Positions 13,501-19,313 of a stretch of DNA of 64,000 bases are shown here, piece by piece. Below the pieces are notes generated by a model that worked only from the letters and a program-made list of their open reading frames with translations, was not told the DNA's origin and made no database searches. Every line of letters begins with the position of its first letter. Position 1 is the stretch's first letter. Both the position numbers and the translations under genes were made by a program. Source of the DNA: Apostichopus japonicus (Eukaryota; Echinodermata; Holothuroidea; Aspidochirotida; Stichopodidae); NCBI RefSeq assembly GCF_037975245.1, contig NC_092568.1:18869001-18933000 (forward strand), in the 5' to 3' direction.

Positions 13501-16500
13501 GAATGGCACGGCCTGGCATGACATAACATGACAAGATATGACATGATATGACATGACACAACATGGTATGGCATGGCATGGCATGGCATGGCATGGTATG
13601 GCATGGCATGGCATGGCATTGCATGACATGATATTAAATTACATTGGTCGTGCACAATGGCAGACAAGACATAACGTGTAATGATATAAAAAATGACAAG
13701 GGATGTCATAACATGAGATGAAACGACATAACATGACATGGCATGAATATGACATGACATGACATGGCATGACATAGCATGACATGGTATGGCATTGCAT
13801 GACATGATATTAAATTAGATTGGTCGTGCACAATGACAGACAAGACATAACGTGTCATGGCATTAAATGACAAGGCATTGGTTGTGAACAATTTTGTGTA
13901 TCATTAATTGTGTTGAATAAAACACTTTGTAACTCTTTAATCATCCAAATAGTTGTAAACACAAGATTCGTTATTGGGGTTATCCAATTATGTGTAAAAA
14001 TATTACATGATCTGTTTATCAGATCGATAACTAGAACCCAACACAAAAAGCAGCTTTAGATGCCATTAGTATGGTGGCCCCAAATATCTACTAAATTTAC
14101 TGAAAGTTTCAGAGCTATTTTCATTTGGGGTTATAACCAGCTAAGGTGAACCTTATCATTAAGGAATTTCCAATTAGCCAATTAACTCCTGGGGCAGGGT
14201 GGGAGAACTTTGGGTCGAAAATGAGTGACCATCTATTTGACATTCTAGAATATGTGAGCCCCAAACTGATAACGTTTACAACAACATAGTAAAATGATAA
14301 AATGTGGCCATTTTGCCATTAAATGAAACTTATTAGTATGTGGCTTTATTGCTATGATAACACGTTGGTTTTTATTAAAAGAAATACGGAGAGCTGATGG
14401 ATTGGTGTTGTGTTTATTAATGCAGTGACCGATACAGTGAAAAACTACAATCACAGGGATACTCAAGGTGATCAACAGAAAACAATACGAGTTATTCACG
14501 GACAATTAATACACAAATGAATTTGCCAACATTCCAGGTCAAATCTTAAATTTTGTTACTAATAATTTGAAATTATTAAAAGAATCGTTACAATGTTTGT
14601 TGTTAAAATTTGCAAAGAAAATAGAGTAAACGGTACTTTCAAAGGGAGCTTTGGAAACGCATGAAAATTCATGAAATTATGTTGGGTATTTCTTAGTATC
14701 GGTGTTGTGAAGCCTTCTTACCATTCGCCTTGAAGTACACTGGAACGGATAAAATCTATTTCTTTCTTCGACAAAACTGAGACCAAATAAGCGTCATTTT
14801 CAACGGCTAGATTTCTGCAAAATTGCCGAGCGCTCTGCCAGTCTTTACTTTCATTTACAAATGTGTAACAATAAAACTGGAAAGACTCCCAGTCTGATCT
14901 GCAAGTCCCTTATGATAAAATGGAAAAACATATCGCTTTTTTTTTCCTTCTTAATTATTACGTTGTATTAATAGATTGTAAATATTTCATTTTGTATCTA
15001 CACAGGACTCGCAACCATCGACATACCAGGTTAGTCCATGAAATAAAACAGATACAAACATAATTAGTATTCATCAAATATTTATACAAACATCAAGTGG
15101 TATAGAAATATTTCTCACACAGAAATATTGAATATAACATTAAGTTGCGTAGGTTCGTTTCATTGTGTTGCCATATGACGCCAGTCCTAGGCCACTTACG
15201 TCACTGCATACGATATACAATAAACGTATAGGCCTACTTGACTCAGATATTGCCATATGTAATCAAAAAGTGTCAGGGAAGTGCACGGGTGGGGACGATG
15301 TGAGTTGTGCTGTGTACCTCGTAAAGGATAACACTTCTGTTATATTATATCTTGGAGGTTTGCGGGAAGCTGGGTGCAGAGTTGGAATATATTTACTTTT
15401 ATATACATACATTATATTAGTGATGATGTTTACCTTGAAGTTGTTCAATATTTGTATCTCCTTTTCGATCACCGCCACCGAAGGAAACTGGCCCCTAACG
15501 AGAAAGAAGACAACACGAAATAGTTAGTATGTCTTCGACAGCGACGGAACCTTGACCCTAAAGAGAGAGAAGACAACACGAAATATTTAGTATGTCCCAA
15601 AAATAGCAAACAACAAATGACAAAAACAAAAAGGACACTTGGGTAAGACAGATTTGCATTATATTACACCTATTTCCCATATCAATACTGCAAGCATGGA
15701 TTGTTACCATGGTAACTGTCATCATTAAAGGTATCATCAAGCAGTAGACATAACTGTACAAGCTGGATATACTGCAAGAACATACGGCCAGCTATAATTC
15801 ACTCTGTCTTTCTTTTCAAAATGATACATGGCTGATTTGTAAGCGAAGGATCCGGGATGAGGGTGCAATATTCTCGACGCTCTGTTCCCCTCCTGCCCTC
15901 TTATTTCAAGAAATGAAGAGGGATATTCGAATCATTCCTTTTATCGCTCTCCCTGTTCTCACTTCTCCTAACAACCCTCCCCTTATCCCCCTTTTTACTT
16001 ACCGATACACCCGAGAATATTGTCGACTCCATGGCTTCGAACATAACAGTACCTGTGATGTTGTCATCGTAGGTGAAATCCTCAAGCCGACGTTCTTCTA
16101 ATGCTAGATCATTTTGCGATTTATTCAGGGCCAAAGCAACAGCCCAGAGTGCATCATAGCCAGATTCTTCTAGCTTCTTTCTTACCAGATGTAACTCTCT
16201 TTCGTAATCTTTTGCTTTCTATGCAAACAAACAGGAAAAGCAAACAAAACACAGTAGCAGGTAAAAATGAAATCAATTATAATAATATCTCCATCAAAGA
16301 CAAAGTGTTTCATATAAGTTATCTTCATGTATCACTGAACATAATGACTGTATGAATGTACTCAATTTAAAAAGTAAAAAATTTGCTTGTTTTTTCTACA
16401 ATTCTTGGCAGCGAGAGTCAGGTCAGAAAGTCGTGGGCAATCTGAGGTCACCGTGTCCCATTTCTAAAGATTTCATATTTTCTAAAGTGCATTATGGAAA

Positions 16501-18002
16501 TATATATTTATATATGTATATCCGCCCCTCCCACTAATGCAGCCCGACCCACGTTAAATTACGTACACTATTAGGTGCTGCATAACATGCCAGAATAAAC
16601 CTAAGCAGTAATTAAATGGTTTCAAAACTTTACAAACATTTATCAAGGGAGGGGACACCTCCCATTTAAACCCATAGCAGAGATGGTGGTGCCACTTGAC
16701 CCTCTCCCACCCCCCCCCCCCCCATCTGTCCCTCCGCTTCTCGTCATGTATGTACACTAGTGAACATATTTAAATATCTTCATATTTTACAAAGCAGATT
16801 AATTGAACGATTTCGATTAATGGTCGATTTTCTTCCCATCACATCTGTTAATATGTATATATATATAACACATCTTGAATACAACTTCTTAATTGATCTT
16901 GCGCAAATCTATTGGGATTAATACTTACATAGGTTTGGTAATTTAACAATTTTGACAAAAACAAAAGGGCAGGAAAAAGAAATGAATAGAATCAGTTTTG
17001 TTTGATATTGTGTTATAAATATGACAATTTCTTACAATTCCCGCAATAAGGTCGTCATCTGGACTTGTTGTGAAGTTGCTAGCTTCTACAGAGATGTACA
17101 TAGACTCCACAACAGCCGTTTCTAGTTGATCGAAGGTACATCCTTCGACCAGTTTGTCTTTTCGCCACCATTGATTGCTATACCATCCAGGCAGTACCCA
17201 GACGAATCCTTTACCATACAGTTGTTGGTGATAAACCTGAACAGCATGCATTAGCGAAGAAAAAAACAACAAAAACCATTCCAAGGTTGATTCTCCTTAT
17301 GAATTTTATTATTAATGTCTATTTACGACAGGACTTATTATATTATATCACTCAAAAGGGAATATAAGACTATATGCTATGTGTTATCGAGAGCCAGAAC
17401 AGACTCCGGGGAAAATTATGTCAACGGGACCCCTAGGGCTTTGCACTCTTTATATAAACCTGAAGTATATTATGGCAATGAAAATAAAGCAATTATATTA
17501 ATCCGATATTTACCGGGCTCAACCCATATTTCTCCGGACCCCTAATCTGGGAGTATCACTAAATGTCACAATATATGGTTTATATAAAAAAATAAACATA
17601 AACTTCATGACAATGCCATTGATAAGTTTGTATTTTGAAGCATTCAATCTACATTTGTCCCGATTTCTGTCACGAATTATTCATCTCATATTACTGACAA
17701 TTTAAAATAAATCAATAAAGAAATAAATAAGCAGAAGAAATAGCTAAGTGCTGCCTTGGTTAAGTTTGCTTTTACTTCCCCAGTCGTTACCCGTTGTTCG
17801 ATTGCTGATTATAGAAAGTCTGTACATGTTAGTTTGTGTTATTCAATTTTACGAGATCAAAGTTTATCATAAACTTGATTCACGTGGTATTGATATAATA
17901 TTGAATGCAATATATATTGATATAAAGATTTGTTACCTGGCAAAATAATTTTCTGCTAGCATCTTCATACGAAAGAACTACGAATATTCTCATGTCTTTT
18001 TC
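925..18002 (-). CDS. GABA-B-like class C GPCR with inserted C-type lectin domain (5' incomplete)
   Basis: Fourteen minus-strand exons join without a frame break into 739 residues plus stop: 18002–17937, 17236–17036, 16218–16003, 15494–15434, 14908–14722, 13239–13040, 12396–12223, 11476–11332, 5345–5207, 4361–4251, 3431–3324, 2961–2833, 2743–2555 and 1218–925. Lobe 2 of the Venus-flytrap ligand-binding domain is at residues 1–181, a C-type lectin domain at about 182–311, a linker at 312–375, seven TM segments at about 380–642 and a tail to 739. GABA-B signatures are [59 protein letters not shown] and the TM7 end FVPK. Such receptors are G-protein-coupled plasma-membrane proteins; the ligand cannot be told from sequence. 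Lobe 1 and the signal peptide are missing from the window, so no start codon is assigned. The lectin domain is not part of any GABA-B receptor architecture I know. Confidence 0.85.
1219..2554 (-). other. Receptor intron between TM7 and tail exons
   Basis: No exon is seen. It contains a G run at 1396–1408, a C run near 1597–1606 and a short tandem repeat at 2168–2262 (listed separately). Confidence 0.6.
2168..2262. repeat. Short tandem repeat, unit about 21 bp (CAAGGGACTC…GTCAAT)
   Basis: Four to five degenerate copies of a unit reading roughly ACAAGGGACTCTCGTCAATG lie in the receptor's last intron. The same GACTCGAGTC core occurs again nearby at about 2058–2105. Confidence 0.65.
2555..2743 (-). 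CDS. Receptor exon: TM6 and TM7
   Basis: 63 codons, acceptor GACAG, donor [26 protein letters not shown] begins TM6 and PIVIFVPK ends TM7. A-L-N-D-S-K-x-I and F-V-P-K are both GABA-B hallmarks, and the exon joins the TM5 exon in phase 0. Confidence 0.93.
2833..2961 (-). CDS. Receptor exon: extracellular loop 2 and TM5
   Basis: 43 codons, acceptor ATTACAG, donor GTGAGT. It has the extracellular-loop-2 cysteines (YTCDCQ) and [20 protein letters not shown], matching the Y-K-G-L-L-x-x-x-G-x-F-L-A-x-x-T-R TM5 pattern. Other frames across this exon are not receptor-like. Confidence 0.92.
3324..3431 (-). CDS. Receptor exon: TM4
   Basis: 36 codons, acceptor TTCCAG, donor [26 protein letters not shown] with PLRHKLQ after it. 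L-x-x-I-W-Q-x-x-D-P-L is the characteristic TM4 end of GABA-B receptors. Confidence 0.93.
3799..3880. repeat. Dispersed repeat, about 80 bp, second copy at 5655–5740
   Basis: The stretch beginning TTCTGTAAAGCTAAGGCAGA is repeated with few changes at about 5658. The 5658 copy leads into a longer repeat family (see 5650–6250). Confidence 0.75.
4251..4361 (-). CDS. Receptor exon: TM3
   Basis: 37 codons, phase 0 to 0: [20 protein letters not shown] followed by TWRVYKV. The intracellular end KTWRVYK is the class C / GABA-B TM3 boundary motif. The acceptor is TATACAG, immediately preceded by a long (TA)n tract instead of a pyrimidine tract. Donor GTAAAT. Confidence 0.93.
4365..4520. repeat. (TA)n microsatellite adjoining a 3' splice site
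   Basis: A nearly pure TA run from 4365 to about 4437, then interrupted TA tracts to about 4520. It occupies the place of the polypyrimidine tract of the TM3 exon. Confidence 0.95.
5207..5345 (-). CDS. Receptor exon: intracellular loop 1 and TM2
   Basis: 139 nt encoding [20 protein letters not shown]… and ending HFKQFCM, acceptor ATAG, donor GTAAGA. KLSSPxLNN is the most diagnostic GABA-B loop-1 motif. The Cys near the end is the conserved extracellular-loop cysteine at the top of TM3. It is separated from the TM1 exon by a 6 kb intron that holds a transposon. Confidence 0.93.
5650..6250. repeat. Dispersed repeat family, also at 23280–23700 and 48950–49380
   Basis: Ordered blocks are shared between these places: GGCAGAAT at one end, TAATGTTTCT-TAGC, GGAATA-T-C-TT-A, GATGACGTCGG, AACTTCATaTAAg-AGAGCAC, CATTTGtCcttaaTAAATTTGTAAT, TTTTCCCATTG, and GTCCAGTCAC at the other end. 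The 5.65 kb copy is the most divergent; the other two are allelic positions in collagen genes A and C. It is probably a non-autonomous transposon, with no coding capacity seen. Confidence 0.55.
6294..6425. repeat. Left subterminal AGACTGA repeats
   Basis: Five or more AGACTGA / TCAGTCT words follow the left terminal repeat, in both orientations. Confidence 0.7.
6742..6811 (+). CDS. Putative first exon with SAM-like N-terminus
   Basis: ATG at 6742 (context ATCAATGGC) opens [23 protein letters not shown] and ends at a GTATGT donor. L-x-x-F-L-x-x-x-G-F-x-E-E-V-I-x-x-F is the start of a sterile alpha motif fold. Only about a third of a SAM domain is present; the rest would be on exons I could not locate. 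It is probably cargo or a gene remnant of the 6294–11052 element. Confidence 0.35.
7020..7545. repeat. Tandem duplication, period 259 bp
   Basis: The block containing GTCGGGCAAATCAGCCCGCC, AATGAATCTAG and the CTCAAGAAATTGCAAAACAC stretch occurs twice, 259 bp apart (for example AATGAATCTAG at 7127 and 7386). Within and before it, a shorter GATCGTCGGGCGAATA-GCACGC motif repeats from 6975. Confidence 0.8.
8162..8312 (+). CDS. Putative terminal exon, QPFIV…QFFIVADK motif
   Basis: The exon follows a good acceptor (TTTTTATCTTCACCAG) and ends at TAG 8310–8312. It encodes [20 protein letters not shown] then [13 protein letters not shown]. The Q-P-F-I-V…Q-F-F-I-V-x-D-K pattern resembles the C-terminal region of SAM-domain-containing repetitive genes common in marine animals. 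It ends earlier than such proteins usually do, so it is probably truncated. Its link to the SAM-like exon is by position only. Confidence 0.35.
10759..11052. repeat. Right subterminal AGACTGA repeats and terminal repeat
   Basis: About fifteen TCAGTCT / AGACTGA words lie in alternating orientation, allowing extensive hairpins, and end in the inverse of the left terminus. Confidence 0.75.
11332..11476 (-). CDS. Receptor exon: juxtamembrane linker and TM1
   Basis: 145 nt, acceptor ATACAG, donor GTAAGA. It encodes DEIPADRTP, then a hydrophobic span [20 protein letters not shown] ending in [10 protein letters not shown]. The final Arg codon is split (AG|A) and is completed exactly by the next exon. 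The pattern P-x-D-R-T…F-L-L-F-N-I is the TM1 signature of GABA-B receptors. Confidence 0.93.
11477..12222 (-). other. Receptor intron, no recognised content
   Basis: AT-rich; I see no exon or repeat in it. Confidence 0.5.
12223..12396 (-). CDS. Receptor exon: post-lectin linker and last flytrap strand
   Basis: It encodes …[19 protein letters not shown] and FTWYN, leading to DEIPADRTP, which resembles the GABA-B stretch VG-x-Y-(x)n-L-(x)n-W-x-G-G-x-x-P-x-D-R-T before TM1. The donor GTAAGT at 12222 is clear. The acceptor is less so: 12396 (GAAAG|CA) keeps frame with the lectin exon, while a cleaner AG at 12366 would need another exon between. The extra aromatic-rich segment [18 protein letters not shown] has no counterpart I recognise. 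Confidence 0.68.
12397..13039 (-). other. Intron between lectin exon and linker exon
   Basis: It contains a GGGGTGG-rich patch at 12475–12560, a C run at 12676–12684 and a (CTC)n tract at 12700–12721. I looked for an extra exon bridging phase 1 to phase 2 and found none convincing. Confidence 0.5.
13040..13239 (-). CDS. Receptor exon: C-type lectin domain, C-terminal half
   Basis: 200 nt. The split Trp codon (TG|G) completes the W-x-I/D-L block, followed by [33 protein letters not shown] and MPFICK. With the previous exon it supplies the six cysteines of a long-form domain. The EPN calcium/sugar motif is present, but the usual W-N-D is W-K-S, so calcium-dependent sugar binding is uncertain. 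The exon ends in phase 1 with a weak donor (GTTTGT). Confidence 0.88.
13506..13866. repeat. Pentanucleotide satellite (ATGGC/ATGAC)n inside the lectin intron
   Basis: Runs of GGCAT and GACAT pentamers appear in two blocks. Each is followed by the same unit, beginning GCATGACATGATATTAAATT and continuing TGGTCGTGCACAATG (13618 and 13797), so the array has a higher-order repeat of about 178 bp. Long Met/His/Cys/Ala reading frames here are artefacts of the pentamer. Confidence 0.9.
14722..14908 (-). CDS. Receptor exon: C-type lectin domain, N-terminal half
   Basis: 187 nt; phase-1 acceptor (ATAAG) and donor GTAAGA. It encodes [16 protein letters not shown], then W-Q-S-A-R-Q-F-C and a [10 protein letters not shown] segment ending in I-D-F-I. 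This is the standard first half of a long-form C-type lectin domain: a Cys pair in the first hairpin, W-x-x-A-x-x-x-C in helix 1, and the L-x-S-V-x-S-x-x-E block. It lies between the IEQLQ exon and the membrane-linker exon on the same strand. Confidence 0.9.
14909..15433 (-). other. Intron between flytrap and lectin exons
   Basis: This is the intron at the phase-1 site after IEQLQ. No repeat or further exon is recognised. Confidence 0.5.
15434..15494 (-). CDS. Receptor exon: end of flytrap domain, IEQLQ
   Basis: 61 nt encoding [20 protein letters not shown]. It enters in phase 0 (acceptor CGTTAG) and leaves in phase 1 (donor GTAAAC). In GABA-B receptors the chain continues directly from IEQLQ into the last flytrap strand and the membrane linker. 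Here the next compatible exon is the lectin domain. Confidence 0.88.
15495..16002 (-). other. Receptor intron
   Basis: It contains a short direct repeat (AGAAAGAAGACAACACGAAA at 15501 and AGAGAAGACAACACGAAA at 15565). Nothing else is recognised. Confidence 0.5.
16003..16218 (-). CDS. Receptor exon: flytrap lobe 2, [14 protein letters not shown] block
   Basis: 72 codons, phase 0 to 0, acceptor TTGCATAG, donor GTAAGT. It contains [14 protein letters not shown] and [14 protein letters not shown]…[10 protein letters not shown], which match the GABA-B flytrap core almost position by position. The segment before YDALW is charged ([15 protein letters not shown]) and differs from vertebrate receptors, so the usual agonist-contact acidic residue cannot be assigned with confidence. 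Confidence 0.92.
16219..17035 (-). other. Receptor intron
   Basis: A C run lies at 16708–16724 and a short TA tract at 16855–16867. No exon is recognised. Confidence 0.5.
17036..17236 (-). CDS. Receptor exon: flytrap lobe 2, GWYSNQWW block
   Basis: 67 codons, phase 0 to 0, acceptor GTTCAG, donor GTAAGA. It contains [19 protein letters not shown], nearly the GABA-B consensus LYG-x-x-Y-V-W-F-x-x-G-W-Y-x-x-x-W-W, then [13 protein letters not shown]. The conserved GWY tryptophan that lines the ligand cleft in this family is present. Confidence 0.92.
17237..17936 (-). other. Receptor intron
   Basis: AT-rich; no exon or repeat is recognised. Confidence 0.5.
17937..18002 (-). CDS. Receptor exon: lobe 1/2 hinge strand
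   Basis: 22 codons, phase 0 at both ends, with acceptor TTTAAG and donor GTAACA. It encodes a [21 protein letters not shown]-type segment, equivalent to the DARI-x-x-G-F-x-x-x-x-A-R-K-x-x-C-Q strand of GABA-B receptors. This is the most 5' exon visible. Upstream sequence up to the collagen array shows no lobe 1 exon. Confidence 0.82.
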
Positions 18003-18540
18003 CTTAAAGTATATAAAAGGGGAAAAGAGGGAGGAAATTATTAATTTTTATATTAGTTTACAAGATTACAGGATTATTGGCACTGATATAGTCATGAAAG
18101 ATAGTATCACGACGGAAAACAACATATTATACATAATCCAATAATAAAATTAATATGGCCTTAATATTTGAGATGCGGGTCAAAAGGCACTGTGCATGTG
18201 TGCACTTGTTGAGTGAGGAATTCCAAGTCCTCGTCATTTGAAAAGAATCACCACGTTCTCAGACTAGATCTATTGTTAGGGGTTATTGTCAACGTTAGGG
18301 TGAGTGGATTTGAAGAAAAGAGACAACAATAGTGGGGTACTCAGCCTGAATAGTATACACACATGTATCTGTGTGAACAAAAATGTTCATTTACATAAAA
18401 TGTCATAGGTCATGTGGTCTGTAAAATTCAAGGCTCCTTTACTTCAAACTTGGTAGGTTTTTAGTTCATATGCCCAAATTTTGGGATAAAAATTGCAACT
18501 CAACGGATTGCCTATGCTCGTTGAATTTGCGCACGTTTAC
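18003..18540. other. Junction between receptor and collagen array
   Basis: Unique-looking AT-rich sequence with neither a receptor lobe 1 exon nor the last exon of collagen gene A. From about 18560 rightwards (CGCACACACACCTGCATATA and on) the sequence matches the intron 5 context of genes B and C; leftwards the match is lost. Confidence 0.6.
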
Positions 18541-18558
18541 ACACATGGACTGCCCTAC

Positions 18559-18646
18559 ACACACACACACACACGTACACGCATATACGCACACACACCT
18601 GCATATATATATATAGATAGATAATAATAATAATAATAATAATAAA
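18559..18646. repeat. CA, TA and AAT microsatellites at array edge
   Basis: (CA)n, short (TA)n and (AAT)n tracts. The CA/TA part corresponds to the CGCACACACAC…(TA)n of intron 5 in genes B and C. Confidence 0.85.
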
Positions 18647-19058
18647 GCATTTGACGATTTATTTAAATAGTTCTACTACACCTTCTTGAATGTTTGAAAT
18701 AATAGGTTGACACTTGTCGAAATTACATATACCTATTTTCAGATTTTGACTATTATGCTGACGTTTCGACTTTTCATATCAGAATGAAAATGTATCCTGT
18801 TTATGTCGGCGATAGGATATTGTATGTAGAAAGTATTTTATCTTAAAATTGATTTTTGTTTACATTGTTACCTAGAAGTATTACCTTCTTTCAAAACTGC
18901 TTTGAACTATACGATTAATTTGATCTTTTATATCCCAATAGTTGTAGTTTGTTTACACCCTATTCTCATTTCATCTTTTTTTTACACTTTGGTCTTTCCA
19001 GAATGTTCATACTCGATTGATCCTATACCCATTTTAATGGAATTAACATCATCCTTAC
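18647..19058 (-). other. Start of gene A intron 5, conserved with B–D
   Basis: Closely similar to the sequence left of exon 5 in B (33870–34303) and C (44340–44771), for example TTGACACTTGTCGAAATTA and GTTTATGTCGGCGAT. Confidence 0.7.
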
Positions 19059-19313
19059 CTTGGCTTCCTAAGCAGGTGTTGGTTCCAGGGATTGTTAGAA
19101 CAGACTGCTTGCCTGGAGACAGACACACAGCACAAGGAGCTTCACTTTCAAAGATATCTGGAGATGTTGGAAGGGTTTGCTGATATTCAACACCATATAT
19201 ACTAGCACCACTAGCATGGTTTGGGGGGTCAGCGAAAGTTGGTTCCAGGGGCAAGCAAAGATAGTTAACTCCAGATCCTTTTTGGCTACGATCATTACCA
19301 CTACCCATTACAC
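19059..19313 (-). CDS. Gene A exon 5: C-terminal domain core, last exon present
   Basis: 255 nt with [33 protein letters not shown] and NTCLGSQ. It differs from B at several sites (for example SPGKQ for SAGKH). The donor GTAAGG is intact although no cognate exon 6 follows. Confidence 0.93.

Noticed and set aside
13348-13891. Overlapping minus-strand open frames rich in Met, Cys, His, Ala and Pro
   Set aside because: They are translations of the (ATGGC/ATGAC)n pentamer satellite and have no splice or start context.
18003-18540. Relic of collagen gene A exon 6 or receptor lobe 1 exon
   Set aside because: Searched on the minus strand for EWTLEYQ, CPPY, CVVC and flytrap lobe 1 patterns; none seen.
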